DNA of 44,019 bases from an uncultured Pelagibacteraceae bacterium (GCA_902592325.1 CACJEC010000003.1:1-44019); one strand, 5' to 3'; positions 1-9,129 are shown, counted from the first letter of the stretch. Notes: a model not told the origin generated them from the letters alone. Translations and numbers: made by a program.

Positions 1-2
1 GC

Positions 3-1418
3 GCAGCACATGATATTGCAGGCATTAGTGATGTAATCATTGAGTCAGCTATTTCTACCATTTGTGACAATGAAGATAGCGTTGCAGCTGTAGACTCAAA
101 TGATAAAATTATTTGTTATAAAAATTGGTTAGGTTTAATGAAAGGAAATTTAAAAATCCAATTTGAAAAAAACGGTAAAAATTTAGAAAGAAAACTAAAT
201 CCAGACAGAAGCTATGTTTCTAAAGACGGCAAAGGTTTAAAACTACACGGAAGAAGCTTGCTTTTAATTAGGAATGTTGGACATCTTATGACCAATCCAT
301 CTATTATTTTAAAAGATGGAACTGAAATTCCAGAAGGAATAATGGATGCTTTTTTTACAACTGCAGCCGCTCTTCATGATTTAAAGTTAAAAAAGAATTC
401 AAGAAAAGGATCAATTTATATTGTTAAACCAAAAATGCATGGACCTGAAGAAACTAAATTTACAGATTTAATTTTTTCTAAAGTTGAAGATTTGCTTGGA
501 TTAAAAAAATACACTTGCAAAATTGGGATTATGGATGAAGAGAGAAGAACTTCTACCAACTTAAAAGAATGTATTAGAACTCTTAAAAACAGAGTTTTTT
601 TTATTAACACTGGCTTTTTAGATAGAACTGGTGATGAAATGCACACATCAATGGAGGCTGGTCCTATGATTAAAAAAGGGGACATGAAAACCTCAAAGTG
701 GATACAAGCCTACGAAAATAACAATGTTGATGTTGGTTTAAAATGTGGTTTTTCAGGAAAAGCTCAAATTGGAAAAGGAATGTGGGCGATGCCAGATAAA
801 ATGAAAGAAATGTTAGAAGATAAAATCAACCATTTAAAAGCTGGAGCAAACTGCGCATGGGTTCCCTCTCCTACTGCAGCATCACTACATGCTCTTCACT
901 ATCATCAAATAAATATTTTTAACGAACAACAAAAAATAAAAAAAAGAGAGCATGCAAAATTAGATGATCTTTTGCAAATTCCTGTAGCTTCTAAACCTGA
1001 TTGGAAAGAAGACGAAATTTATAAAGAAATATCTAATTCAGCACAAACTCTATTAGGATATGTTGTTCGGTGGATTGATCAAGGAATAGGTTGTTCAAAA
1101 GTTCCTGATATAAATAATGTTGGCCTTATGGAAGATAGAGCAACACTTAGAATTTCATCACAACACATTGCAAATTGGATACATCATGGAATTACAACAA
1201 AAGATAAAGTTTTGGAAATAATGAAAGAAATGGCTAAAGTTGTCGATAAACAAAATAGTGATGATGAAAAGTATATAAATATGAGTGATGATTATGAAAG
1301 ATCTAGATCATTTAAAACTGCTTGTGATTTAATTTTTAAAGGAAAAGAGCAACCATCTGGTTATACTGAACCACTTTTACATTTAAACAGATTAAAAAGA
1401 AAAATTAATCAGAACTAG
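3..1418 (+). CDS. glcB: Malate synthase G, 5'-truncated
   Basis: Condenses glyoxylate with acetyl-CoA to malate. The reading frame is open from the window edge, so the N-terminal part lies outside; about 471 residues of a protein usually near 720 are visible. The C-terminal half is very well conserved: the GKGMWAMPD segment, WVPSPTAA, and the GIGCSKVPD...[13 protein letters not shown] block with the reactive Cys and the catalytic Asp of the family. The internal ATG at 138 lies inside a conserved stretch ([10 protein letters not shown]) and is not the start. The 3' end overlaps the convergent recR by 14 bases. In cultured SAR11 this gene is known to be controlled by a glycine riboswitch; its leader is not in this window. 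Confidence 0.96.
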   Translation, partial: AAHDIAGISDVIIESAISTICDNEDSVAAVDSNDKIICYKNWLGLMKGNLKIQFEKNGKNLERKLNPDRSYVSKDGKGLKLHGRSLLLIRNVGHLMTNPSIILKDGTEIPEGIMDAFFTTAAALHDLKLKKNSRKGSIYIVKPKMHGPEETKFTDLIFSKVEDLLGLKKYTCKIGIMDEERRTSTNLKECIRTLKNRVFFINTGFLDRTGDEMHTSMEAGPMIKKGDMKTSKWIQAYENNNVDVGLKCGFSGKAQIGKGMWAMPDKMKEMLEDKINHLKAGANCAWVPSPTAASLHALHYHQINIFNEQQKIKKREHAKLDDLLQIPVASKPDWKEDEIYKEISNSAQTLLGYVVRWIDQGIGCSKVPDINNVGLMEDRATLRISSQHIANWIHHGITTKDKVLEIMKEMAKVVDKQNSDDEKYINMSDDYERSRSFKTACDLIFKGKEQPSGYTEPLLHLNRLKRKINQN

Positions 1419-2016
1419 AGTTTATCTTAGATCTATTTTTAAAGGCAGAAAATAAAGTTCCATCATCTAAACTTTCGATTTCTCCTCCAACAGGTAATCC
1501 TTGAGCTAATTTTGTAATTTTTACATTAGTTTGTTTTAAACTGTCTTGAATATAATAAGCAGTAGTTTGTCCCTCAACAGTGGCACTAGTTGCTAAAATA
1601 ACTTCATCAATTTTATCTTTAATTACTCTTTCAACTAATGAATTTATCAGGAGATCTTCTTTTCTATGACCTGCTGATGCAATAGTACCTCCTAAAATAT
1701 GAAAATATCCTTTATAAATATTTGAATTTTCAATTGACCATTGATCAGCTATATCTTCAACAACACATATTTTGCTAAATTTTTCTTTTACATTTTCACA
1801 ATTGGAACAACCCTCGGTATTAGATTTTAAGGATCCACATAAGTTACAGCGAGTAATATTTTTATAAACAAGAGCCAAGGTATTTGCCATTGGTTTAATT
1901 ATTTCATCTCTGTTATTAATTAATTTTAATACTATTCGTTTTGCAGATTTTGGTCCTAGACCAGGTAACTTTGAAATTAATTTTACTAATTCCTCTATTT
2001 CAGAAATATTTTGCAT
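1405..2016 (-). CDS. recR: Recombination mediator RecR
   Basis: RecR acts with RecO (and RecF) to load RecA at single-stranded gaps. The 203-residue length is normal for the family. Visible features are an N-terminal helix-hairpin-helix region (about 1-50, with [11 protein letters not shown]), a four-cysteine zinc site (Cys57, 60, 70, 73) and a Toprim domain starting near residue 80 ([12 protein letters not shown]). It is the last gene of a leftward block dnaX-ybaB-recR, an order common across bacteria, with a 3-base gap after ybaB. The last 14 bases are shared with the convergent malate synthase gene, leaving no room for a conventional terminator. Confidence 0.96.
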   Translation of the reverse strand: MQNISEIEELVKLISKLPGLGPKSAKRIVLKLINNRDEIIKPMANTLALVYKNITRCNLCGSLKSNTEGCSNCENVKEKFSKICVVEDIADQWSIENSNIYKGYFHILGGTIASAGHRKEDLLINSLVERVIKDKIDEVILATSATVEGQTTAYYIQDSLKQTNVKITKLAQGLPVGGEIESLDDGTLFSAFKNRSKINSSSD

Positions 2017-2019
2017 TAA

Positions 2020-2337
2020 CTATAAGGGCCATTTAAAGCCAGGGATACCTAAACCTCCCGCTGCCTTCGTGATTTCTTCATTTGTTTTCGACTTTAACTG
2101 AGCTTTTGCATTATTATGAGCCGCAACAATTAAATCTTCAACAATCGACTTTTCCTCTTTTAATATTTCATCAGAAATTTCAATTTTTTGCATTTCTCCT
2201 TCTCCATCTAAAGTAACTTTTACAGAGTTAGAGCCTGAAACCCCTTCAACTTTAATATTCTTAATTTTTTCTTGGCTTTCTTTCATCTTAGCTTCTAACT
2301 CTTTTGCTTTATCAAGTATTTTATTAAAATCTGTCAT
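2020..2337 (-). CDS. ybaB: YbaB/EbfC-family nucleoid-associated protein
   Basis: Small DNA-binding protein of the YbaB/EbfC family, 105 residues, the usual size. The N-terminal half is a charged amphipathic helix (KILDKAKELEAKMKESQEKI). The middle holds the family's beta strands (VKVTLDGEGEMQKIEIS) and the C-terminus has the characteristic A-G-G-L-x-I-P-G-F segment. The start codon overlaps the last base of dnaX, and recR follows by 3 bases, so all three are probably translated from one message. In this family the protein binds DNA as a dimer; a specific role here cannot be read from sequence. Confidence 0.93.
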   Translation of the reverse strand: MTDFNKILDKAKELEAKMKESQEKIKNIKVEGVSGSNSVKVTLDGEGEMQKIEISDEILKEEKSIVEDLIVAAHNNAKAQLKSKTNEEITKAAGGLGIPGFKWPL

Positions 2338-3995
2338 TATTCTTCATCTCTTTCTAAAGTTTTAACATCAATTAATTCTGCATCTGAAAAAAAATCTAAC
2401 ATAGTTTTATACAAGTCTGATTTTTTTGCATTTTCAATTAATTGTTTTTTTTTATTTTTTTCTTTATCTTTTATTGAAATTTCTCCTTTATCTTTACTAA
2501 AACTAATTATCCATCTTTCGCCAGTCCAATCAAACAGTCTCATGGATAAATCTTTAACAAAATTTTTATCTAAATTATCATTAAAAGAAATTTCTATTCT
2601 TCTATTTTCAAATTTAACTAAATTAACATTTTTTTCTAGTTCATATTTAAGCTTCATTTCTCTTTTAGTATTGCAAATATCAATTAGTTCACCAAATGAC
2701 TTTATTATATTTCCATTTGTAGTTTTTGTTTCAATTTTAGTTTGTGGCTTTAAATTTTTTTCCTGAGCTACATTCTTAATTTGGTTAACAGTTTCTTTCT
2801 CTAATTTTTGTGAAGGGATGTTGCTTTGTTCCTTATTTTCTTGATTATTAATTTTCAACTCATTTTTTTTAGTTTCATTAATTTCTCTAAAGCCTTTTAG
2901 ATGAATTAATCTGAGTAAAAACATTTCAATTGATAAATGCTGATTTGATACAATGTCTAATTCACTTAATGTTTTAATAGTAAATTGCCAAAACAAAATT
3001 AATATTTCACTATCTATATTGATTGAAATTTTTTTGATTTTATCAAATTCTTCATCATTTAATGAAAAATTAGTACTTTCCATAGTCAGAGAATTTATAT
3101 TCTTAAAATAATATAAAATTTCTAAAAAATCATTTATAAATGTTTTTGGCTCAACACCCTGGTCATAAATTTTTCGATAATTTTCGATTACTTTGTTCTC
3201 CTCTCCTTTTAGAATTAAATCAAATAAATTTATTAATTGTGATTTATCAAAATAACCAAATATTTTCTGAGCTGAACTAAGATCTAATTCTTTTTCACTA
3301 TCAAGACTTAGTAAAGCTCTGTCTAACAAAGAAAGTGCGTCTCTAACTGAACCTTCAGAAATTTTTACTATTAATTTTAGAGCCTCATCGGTAGCTTTCC
3401 CTTTTTCAAGATCTTTAATTTTTTTAATGAATTCAAATAACTCTTTTGATTTAATTCGTGCTAGATCAAATCTTTGACATCTTGATACAACTGTAATAGG
3501 GATCTTTTTGATTTCAGTAGTCGCAAATATAAACTTTAAATATTCTGGAGGTTCTTCAAGCGTTTTCAGTAATGCATTAAAAGCTTGTTTGCTTAGCATA
3601 TGAACTTCATCAATAATAAAAATTTTATATTTTGATGAAGTAGGTCCATATCTTGAAAATTCTATTAGATCTCTTACATCATCGACACCTGTTTTACTTG
3701 CAGCATCCATTTCGAGAACATCTATGTGGCTAGATCTCGTTATTCCTTCACAATTTTCACATAATTTATCTTTGCATAAATCTTTAGTTCTGTTTGCACA
3801 GTTTAAGGATTTTGCAACAATCCTAGCTATAGTTGTTTTTCCAATACCTCGTATCCCAGTAAAAAGATAAGCATTAGGAACCTTGTTTGCTTTAATAGAG
3901 TTTAAAATAGTTTCAGAAATTACTTCTTGACCAATCAAATCATCAAATGTTTGAGGCCTATATTTAAGCGCTAAGACTTTAGAATTTATATTCAT
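2337..3995 (-). CDS. dnaX: DNA polymerase III subunit gamma/tau
   Basis: Clamp-loader ATPase of the replicative polymerase. Residues 12-25 (YRPQTFDDLIGQ) are the family signature, followed by the Walker A loop at 47-54 (GIRGIGKT), a zinc module (Cys66, 74, 79, 82), Walker B at 127-130 (IIDE) and the sensor/SRC region (SRCQRF). After about residue 370 the sequence becomes Lys/Glu/Asn-rich and poorly conserved, as in tau tails; 552 residues is at the short end for alphaproteobacteria. The start is fixed by the conserved N-terminus and lies only 7 bases after the 3' end of the SRP RNA, with no Shine-Dalgarno sequence. The A-rich 3' part could in principle slip to give a gamma form, but I see no convincing signal. 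Confidence 0.96.
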   Translation of the reverse strand: MNINSKVLALKYRPQTFDDLIGQEVISETILNSIKANKVPNAYLFTGIRGIGKTTIARIVAKSLNCANRTKDLCKDKLCENCEGITRSSHIDVLEMDAASKTGVDDVRDLIEFSRYGPTSSKYKIFIIDEVHMLSKQAFNALLKTLEEPPEYLKFIFATTEIKKIPITVVSRCQRFDLARIKSKELFEFIKKIKDLEKGKATDEALKLIVKISEGSVRDALSLLDRALLSLDSEKELDLSSAQKIFGYFDKSQLINLFDLILKGEENKVIENYRKIYDQGVEPKTFINDFLEILYYFKNINSLTMESTNFSLNDEEFDKIKKISINIDSEILILFWQFTIKTLSELDIVSNQHLSIEMFLLRLIHLKGFREINETKKNELKINNQENKEQSNIPSQKLEKETVNQIKNVAQEKNLKPQTKIETKTTNGNIIKSFGELIDICNTKREMKLKYELEKNVNLVKFENRRIEISFNDNLDKNFVKDLSMRLFDWTGERWIISFSKDKGEISIKDKEKNKKKQLIENAKKSDLYKTMLDFFSDAELIDVKTLERDEE

Positions 3996-4002
3996 TTTTT
4001 TA

Positions 4003-4086
4003 GGAGACTAGAACCTGAATAACTGTCTTTACGACTGCTTCTGTTAAGATCTGGTCGGGTTCAAGCAGCTTTCACCTCTAGCCTCC
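4003..4086 (-). ncRNA. ffs: Small SRP RNA (4.5S RNA)
   Basis: The minus strand folds into one long hairpin. The ends pair over 9 bp with one G-U (4078-4086 with 4003-4011). The apical part has the SRP core layout, GACCAGATC - TTAAC - AGAAGCAGTCG, matching the conserved AGCAG-containing internal loop of bacterial 4.5S RNAs. The apical loop reads UAAC, a URRC-type tetraloop, which is a known alternative to GGAA. Length is about 84 nt. The RNA scaffolds Ffh and stimulates FtsY in co-translational membrane targeting. It lies between pheA and dnaX and has its own promoter just upstream. Confidence 0.9.
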
Positions 4087-4092
4087 AAAAGT

Positions 4093-4122
4093 ATTATAGC
4101 AGTATTGTTTTCTAATCCACAA
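4093..4122 (-). promoter_or_regulatory. Sigma70-type promoter for the SRP RNA
   Basis: On the minus strand, a perfect TATAAT (4093-4098) sits 6 bases before the predicted RNA 5' end at 4086, with TTGTGG (4117-4122) as -35 at an 18-base spacing. Position and spacing fit transcription starting exactly at the base of the terminal stem. It is likely also to drive dnaX-ybaB-recR downstream. Confidence 0.72.
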
Positions 4123-4129
4123 TAAAAGA

Positions 4130-4966
4130 TTAAGTTTTTTTTTGTCTTACAGGATCTGCATCAAAAACACCTAGAACATGAAAATCCTGACAATGAAGTC
4201 CAAGCTCCTCCAATGATTTTTGTACTTTTGGATCTTCTATATGTCCATCCAGATCACATAAAAAAAAGAAGGAATCAAAAGAATTTTTTTCAGGGTAACT
4301 TTGAAGTTTAGTTAAATTGACACCATTAATAGCAAAACCACCTAGGGATTGATATAGAGCAGCTGGTTTACTTTTGAGTTTAAATAAAAAAGAAGTTATA
4401 TATTTTTTTTTTTCAAAATCTGGTTGAATTACATCTTTTCCCATAACTAAAAACCTAGTTAAATTACCTTTTTCATTTTCAATATTTTTTTGAATAACTT
4501 TTAATCCATAAGTTTCAGCACTTAAAGTTGAAGCTATTGCAGCTTCATCTTTTTTTTTATTTTTTGAAATCATTTCTGCTGAACCTGCTGTATCTGCTCT
4601 AATGTGTTCATTGAAATTATTCTTCTTAATAAATTGAGAACACTGAGACAAAGCTTGAGCATGAGAATAGACATTTTTAATATCTGTTATTTTTGCATCT
4701 GGTTGACCTAGTAAATTATGTTCAATTTTTTGAAAATATTCCGCATAAATATTTAATCGATATTTAAAGATAAGATATTCAATACCTATATTTCCTGTAA
4801 TTCTATTAGACTCTGGTATTACTATTTTCGCATCTTTTTCTTTTGAGGCTTTTAAAAAACATTCATCAAAAGTTTTACAAGGAATAATTTTTGCTTTCGA
4901 GTCAATCGAAATTGAAGCAAGATGAGAATATGCTCCATAAGTACCTTGAAAATAAATTTTACTCAT
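4130..4966 (-). CDS. pheA: Prephenate dehydratase
   Basis: Converts prephenate to phenylpyruvate in phenylalanine synthesis. The 278 residues form a monofunctional enzyme without a chorismate mutase domain. The N-terminal part opens with the family signature YFQGTYGAYSH, and GNLTRFLVMG matches the catalytic TRF motif. From about 192 onward there is a C-terminal ACT domain (SKPAALYQSLGGFAINGVN), the phenylalanine-sensing feedback module. The usual ESRP motif of that domain reads QSYP here, so feedback behaviour may differ. It lies 2 bases downstream of kdsB and upstream of the SRP RNA promoter, which overlaps nothing essential at its 3' end. Confidence 0.93.
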   Translation of the reverse strand: MSKIYFQGTYGAYSHLASISIDSKAKIIPCKTFDECFLKASKEKDAKIVIPESNRITGNIGIEYLIFKYRLNIYAEYFQKIEHNLLGQPDAKITDIKNVYSHAQALSQCSQFIKKNNFNEHIRADTAGSAEMISKNKKKDEAAIASTLSAETYGLKVIQKNIENEKGNLTRFLVMGKDVIQPDFEKKKYITSFLFKLKSKPAALYQSLGGFAINGVNLTKLQSYPEKNSFDSFFFLCDLDGHIEDPKVQKSLEELGLHCQDFHVLGVFDADPVRQKKT

Positions 4967-4968
4967 GA

Positions 4969-5697
4969 TTATTTATATTGCATTATTTTTTTTATAGCTA
5001 GATAATCTTCTTTTGTATCAACTCCTATTGGAGATTTATTTGCTAGTGCTACATTAATATTAATATTATTATCTAATGCTCTAAGTTGTTCTAATCTATT
5101 TGCTAATTCATTTTTAGACTGATTAAATGATACAAACTCTTTTAAAGTTTCTATGTAATAACTATAAATTCCCATATGATGAAACAAATTATCTTTATTT
5201 TCTGTTCTTCTCACAAAGTTAATGGCATGTGGAAAAGTGTCTTTGTTTAATTTATCTTTAACTTCTACTTTAACCACGTTTTCATCTTTATAAACATCTT
5301 GACTAGAAATTTTTGCTGCCAATGTTCCAATCCTTGAATTATTAATTTTCATTTTAAAATCTAAGCTTTTTATATCATTGACATCAATATCAGGCTCATC
5401 ACCTTGAACATTCATGATAAAATCAATATCATTTCTTCCTATCATGCAAAATGCTTCATATATTCTATCAGTTCCAGTTTTATGATTTTTAGATGTTAAA
5501 ATAGCATTTCCACCATTGCTTTTAACATCATCTATTATCTCTTGGTCTTCAGCAGCAACAATTACATCTCCTATATTTGCACTTTCTGCTCTTTTAAAAA
5601 CATGAGAGATGATAGAAACACCATTAATTTTAAGTAAAGGTTTACCTGGCAATCTTGTGGCTGACATTCTTGAAGGTATAATTATTAATGTTTTCAT
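4969..5697 (-). CDS. kdsB: CMP-KDO synthetase
   Basis: Activates 3-deoxy-manno-octulosonate (KDO) with CTP for lipopolysaccharide core synthesis in the cytoplasm. The N-terminus IIPSRMSATRLPGKPL is the nucleotide-binding signature of the family, and VQGDEP (about residue 96) is the second conserved substrate motif. The length, 242 residues, is standard. It is the first gene of the leftward kdsB-pheA pair, divergent from the cytochrome gene across about 107 bases. Together with kdsD, lptC and lptB further along it shows this cell builds a KDO-containing LPS. Confidence 0.95.
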   Translation of the reverse strand: MKTLIIIPSRMSATRLPGKPLLKINGVSIISHVFKRAESANIGDVIVAAEDQEIIDDVKSNGGNAILTSKNHKTGTDRIYEAFCMIGRNDIDFIMNVQGDEPDIDVNDIKSLDFKMKINNSRIGTLAAKISSQDVYKDENVVKVEVKDKLNKDTFPHAINFVRRTENKDNLFHHMGIYSYYIETLKEFVSFNQSKNELANRLEQLRALDNNININVALANKSPIGVDTKEDYLAIKKIMQYK

Positions 5698-5804
5698 AGA
5701 TTATTTATATTTATTCAGATTATAAATAGGGGCAAAATTGTACAGTAAAATATAAGCAATTTTAAAATATTAATGTTATAGGTTCTCTATAAAATTTATC
5801 AAAA

Positions 5805-6347
5805 ATGGATTCTTTTGAAATTAATAAAATAGTGGCTGCCATATTAATGGTTGCACTTCTTGTGATTGGAATTGGAAAAATAACAGACATAATTTTTCAT
5901 GTAGATAAACCTAATACACCTGGTTATACCGTAGAGGTAGAGCAAGCAGTCACTACTAGTTCACAAACAACACCTGAATTAGCTGAGGAAAAAATTGACA
6001 TAGTTGCTTTAATGGCTTTAGGAGATCTTGCTACTGGAGAAAAAGTTTTTAAAAAATGTGCTGCTTGTCATTCAATTATTAAGGGAGGAAAAAATAATAT
6101 TGGTCCTGCATTATATAATGTTGTTGGTAGAGAGGTTGGGTCAATTAGCGATTACAAATATTCAAATGCTCTTTCTCAATATGGAAAGGTATGGACCTTT
6201 GAAGAATTAAATGGATATTTAATTAAGCCAGCTAAATGGATCAAAGGTACTAAGATGGCTTTCGCAGGATTAAGAAAAGAAAAAGATAGAGCTTCAGTGA
6301 TAAAATATTTAAACCAAAATTCAGACAAGCCTCTTCCCTTACCTTAA
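5805..6347 (+). CDS. Membrane-anchored c-type cytochrome (CycM/c552-like)
   Basis: Class I cytochrome c held in the inner membrane and facing the periplasm. Residues about 9-31 form one uncleaved hydrophobic anchor, followed by a Thr/Ser/Glu-rich linker (about 35-65) and a haem domain. Cys85-Ala-Ala-Cys88-His89 is the haem attachment site and Met151 in KGTKMAF is the likely distal ligand. The organisation matches alphaproteobacterial CycM/c552, which carries electrons from the bc1 complex to terminal oxidase. The 3' end overlaps convergent argF by 9 bases. The family call is firm; the exact partner oxidase is inferred. Confidence 0.88.
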   Translation: MDSFEINKIVAAILMVALLVIGIGKITDIIFHVDKPNTPGYTVEVEQAVTTSSQTTPELAEEKIDIVALMALGDLATGEKVFKKCAACHSIIKGGKNNIGPALYNVVGREVGSISDYKYSNALSQYGKVWTFEELNGYLIKPAKWIKGTKMAFAGLRKEKDRASVIKYLNQNSDKPLPLP

Positions 6348-7268
6348 TTTACCAAAACAATATAACAAAATACTTTTTTGAACGTGAACTCTATTTAAAG
6401 CCTGTAACCAAACTTTAGAGTTACTACTTTTGAATACTTTTTCTTCAACTTCTGATCCTCTTGGAAGGCAATGTAAAAATATACAATTTTTTTTTGCATA
6501 ACTAATCAAATTTTTATCAATTTTAAAATCTTTAAAATGCTTTAGTTTAATCTTTTTGTTCACTTTATCATTAAGAGATATTACTTTATCTGAAAATATC
6601 ACGTCAGCATTTAAGGCAGCCTTTTTAGCATTGTTAAAAATATGAATTTTTTTATTTTTACTTCTAGCCCAATCTAAAATAAATTTTTTAGGCTCATACT
6701 TTTTTGGACATCCAATATTAAGTTTAAAAGAAAATTTTACAGAGGCAGCGATCAAGCTATTAAGGACATTATTTGAGTCTCCTATCCAAGTGATATTTAA
6801 ATCTGAAATAGGTTTTTTTTTAATTTCCTCAACTGTAAAAACATCTGATAAAACTTGGGTTGGATGAGAAGATGGAGACAAACCATTAATTATTGGTATT
6901 GATAAATGTTTTTTAAAACTATCTACTTTTTTATCACTATCAGTTCTAAACATAAATCCATCTCCATAAGTAGATAAAATTTTTGCAGTATCTTCTAATG
7001 ACTCACTTCCTTTACCTAAATGCAATTCATTTGATCTAAGTGTAATTGTTCCACCACCTAGTTGTTTAATTGCTAAGTAAAAGCTTAGTCTTGTTCTTAA
7101 ACTTGTTTTTTCAAACATTTGAATTAATAATTTATCTTTTAAAGGAGCATCATTATCAGGCTTTAAAATGCTTAATTTTGATCTTTTTTTCTTTCTAATC
7201 TTTGCATCTATTAATATTTTTCTAAGATCTTTAGATGAAATATCTTTTAGGTCAGTAAAATGTTTCAT
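6339..7268 (-). CDS. argF: Ornithine carbamoyltransferase
   Basis: Makes citrulline from ornithine and carbamoyl phosphate. The carbamoyl-phosphate motif is seen as SLRTR (usually STRTR), HPTQ is intact in SPSSHPTQVLSD, and the ornithine-binding HCLP motif is present near the C-terminus (HCLPRGSEV), a shortened version of the common HCLPAHRGEEV. The length of 309 residues is typical. It follows argD on the same strand with 4 bases between them, so the two form an arginine operon. It overlaps the end of the cytochrome gene on the other strand. Confidence 0.95.
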   Translation of the reverse strand: MKHFTDLKDISSKDLRKILIDAKIRKKKRSKLSILKPDNDAPLKDKLLIQMFEKTSLRTRLSFYLAIKQLGGGTITLRSNELHLGKGSESLEDTAKILSTYGDGFMFRTDSDKKVDSFKKHLSIPIINGLSPSSHPTQVLSDVFTVEEIKKKPISDLNITWIGDSNNVLNSLIAASVKFSFKLNIGCPKKYEPKKFILDWARSKNKKIHIFNNAKKAALNADVIFSDKVISLNDKVNKKIKLKHFKDFKIDKNLISYAKKNCIFLHCLPRGSEVEEKVFKSSNSKVWLQALNRVHVQKSILLYCFGKLR

Positions 7269-7272
7269 TATA

Positions 7273-8436
7273 TTAAAAACTTGAACAAACTTTCTTAATT
7301 ATTTTTAAAGCAAAATTAATTTCGGCTTTTTTAACATTCAAAGGAGGTAATATTCTTACAACATTTTCTGCCGCTCTAATTGTTAACAGTTTATTCTCCA
7401 TTAATTTTTTTATAAAGTACGTTTGATCTGTATATAATTTTAATCCAATTAAAAAACCTCTGCCTCTTACTTCTTTTATAATTTTTGGATACTTTTTTTG
7501 AATTTCAATCAATTGTTTAATAAGATAAGTTGAATTTGTTTTTACATTATTTAAAAATTTTTTTTTAGAAATTATATCAAAAACAGCACTTCCTATTTGC
7601 ATAGCTAAAGGATTTCCTCCAAAGGTCGAGCCATGAGTACCGGGTGTCATGCCCAAAGCAACTTTTTTATTCATTAAAACAGCGCCTATAGGAAATCCCC
7701 CACCAATACCTTTTGCGATTGGAACAATATCTGGTTTGACTTTAGATTTTTCAAATGCAAAAAAGTCTCCTGTTCTTCCAATACCACACTGAACTTCATC
7801 AAGAATTAATAAAATATTTTTATCATTACATATTTTTCTAAGTTCTTTTAGGCACCAATCCGGAATAGTTTTGATACCACCTTCACCCATGATTGTTTCA
7901 ACCATAATAGCTGCTGTATTTTTGGTTATTTTTTTTTTAAAAGAATTATGATTCCCAAAAGTGAAGTGATCAAAACCACCTACTTTAGGACCAAATCCCT
8001 CTGTCATTTTCTTAGATCCGCTTGCAAAAATTGCAGCTAATGTTCTGCCATGAAAAGAATTTTTAATACATAAAATTCTATTTTTATGAGGTTTTCCTAT
8101 AGAATAAAAATATCTTCTAGCGACTTTAATTGCAGCTTCAGTCGCTTCTGTTCCACTATTTTGAAACATTACATAATTTGCGAAAGTTTTTTTGCATAAT
8201 TTTTCAGCTAATTTTTCTCCCTCCGGAATTTGAAAAGCATTAGAAACATGCCATAATTTTTTTGATTGATCCTTAATAGCTTTTATAAGTTTTGGATGAG
8301 CATGACCTAAAGAGTTAACAGCTATCCCTTGTACGAAATCTAAATATTTTTTATTATCAGTAGAGTATAAATAACTTCCCTTACCATATTTAAAGGAAAT
8401 TTTTTTTCTATTATAATTTTTTGCCAAATAGCTCAT
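7273..8436 (-). CDS. argD: Acetylornithine aminotransferase
   Basis: PLP-dependent class III aminotransferase acting on N-acetylornithine, and possibly also on succinyl-diaminopimelate, a dual role known for ArgD. Visible are the cofactor-contacting segment NSGTEATEAAIK, LDEVQCGIGRTG with the Asp that contacts the pyridine nitrogen, and the Schiff-base lysine in AKGIGGGFPIGA. The full length of 387 residues is normal. It is the first gene of argD-argF, and its start faces gcrA across about 171 bases. The dual role would matter here because dapD and dapE, which use succinylated intermediates, are in the same window. Confidence 0.95.
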   Translation of the reverse strand: MSYLAKNYNRKKISFKYGKGSYLYSTDNKKYLDFVQGIAVNSLGHAHPKLIKAIKDQSKKLWHVSNAFQIPEGEKLAEKLCKKTFANYVMFQNSGTEATEAAIKVARRYFYSIGKPHKNRILCIKNSFHGRTLAAIFASGSKKMTEGFGPKVGGFDHFTFGNHNSFKKKITKNTAAIMVETIMGEGGIKTIPDWCLKELRKICNDKNILLILDEVQCGIGRTGDFFAFEKSKVKPDIVPIAKGIGGGFPIGAVLMNKKVALGMTPGTHGSTFGGNPLAMQIGSAVFDIISKKKFLNNVKTNSTYLIKQLIEIQKKYPKIIKEVRGRGFLIGLKLYTDQTYFIKKLMENKLLTIRAAENVVRILPPLNVKKAEINFALKIIKKVCSSF

Positions 8437-8607
8437 AAATTTAATTTGTTTTTATAAATTTTAATTATTAGATACAAGTTATGATTGAAAATGAATCAAA
8501 GTTAATTAAAAAGATTTGTGTTGATAACTCTGACATTTTGATTGTTTAATTTAATTTAATATCAGTATATTGTTATTGTAATAAATAAATATACTACATA
8601 TTGATAT
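8437..8607. other. Divergent intergenic region argD / gcrA
   Basis: About 171 bases of very AT-rich sequence between two divergent start codons, one of the longest non-coding stretches here. I see one GANTC site (GAATC, 8493-8497), the sequence methylated by CcrM and read by GcrA. I see no convincing -35/-10 pair with normal spacing, no riboswitch-like fold and no small gene. Confidence 0.5.
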
Positions 8608-9102
8608 ATGAGCTGGACAGATGAAAAAGTAGCAAAATTAAAAGAGTTATGGGGCAAAGGTAATATGACTGCTAGTCAAATTGCTGAAATTATAGGTGGA
8701 ATAAGTAGGAATGCTGTAATTGGTAAAGCTCATAGGCTCAATCTTTCAGCAAAAATAAAAACTAGAACAGCAACATCAAATAAAAATTTCGACTCCTCTG
8801 AAGTAAATAATATTAAATCTAAAAGAGGAAGAAAAAATAAATTTAAATCACTGATAATCGAAAAAGATTTTGAGCCAGAAAATCCAAAACAATTGGAAGA
8901 ACTAGATGAAAATTCTTGTAAGTGGCCTATAGGTCATCCTGATGAAAAGGATTTTTATTTTTGTGGACGATCATCACTAAAAGATTTTTCATACTGCAAA
9001 CTTCATTTACTTTATGCTTATCAACCAAAAGGTAAGAAAGAAGAAGTTGCAAATAAAGATGAGGTTCCAGAATTTTTAGAAAAAAAAATTCAGTCTGCTT
9101 AA
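8608..9102 (+). CDS. gcrA: GcrA cell-cycle regulator
   Basis: GcrA is an alphaproteobacterial transcription factor that binds sigma70-RNA polymerase and activates promoters carrying CcrM-methylated GANTC sites. The N-terminal DNA-binding domain is clear (MSWTDEKVAKLKELW, then a helix-turn-helix with SRNAVIGKAHRL). After a basic linker, the C-terminal polymerase-binding domain is recognised by CKWPIGHP, FCGR, YCKLH and AYQP. The 164-residue length is normal. It is a single-gene unit, with the convergent neighbour starting 27 bases past its stop. A CcrM gene would be expected elsewhere in the genome. Confidence 0.94.
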   Translation: MSWTDEKVAKLKELWGKGNMTASQIAEIIGGISRNAVIGKAHRLNLSAKIKTRTATSNKNFDSSEVNNIKSKRGRKNKFKSLIIEKDFEPENPKQLEELDENSCKWPIGHPDEKDFYFCGRSSLKDFSYCKLHLLYAYQPKGKKEEVANKDEVPEFLEKKIQSA

Positions 9103-9129
9103 TTATAAATTTAAATACTAATAACTATT

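Noticed and set aside
1-137. Glycine riboswitch expected before SAR11 malate synthase
   Set aside because: The visible sequence is coding and belongs to the middle of the gene; the leader is outside the window.
2400-2480. Programmed frameshift site in dnaX
   Set aside because: There are A-runs in the 3' part, but such runs are everywhere in this AT-rich DNA and no stem-loop or upstream Shine-Dalgarno-like element supports slippage.
8560-8607. gcrA promoter (TTGTTA / TATACT)
   Set aside because: The spacing is only 14 bases, too short for a normal sigma70 promoter.
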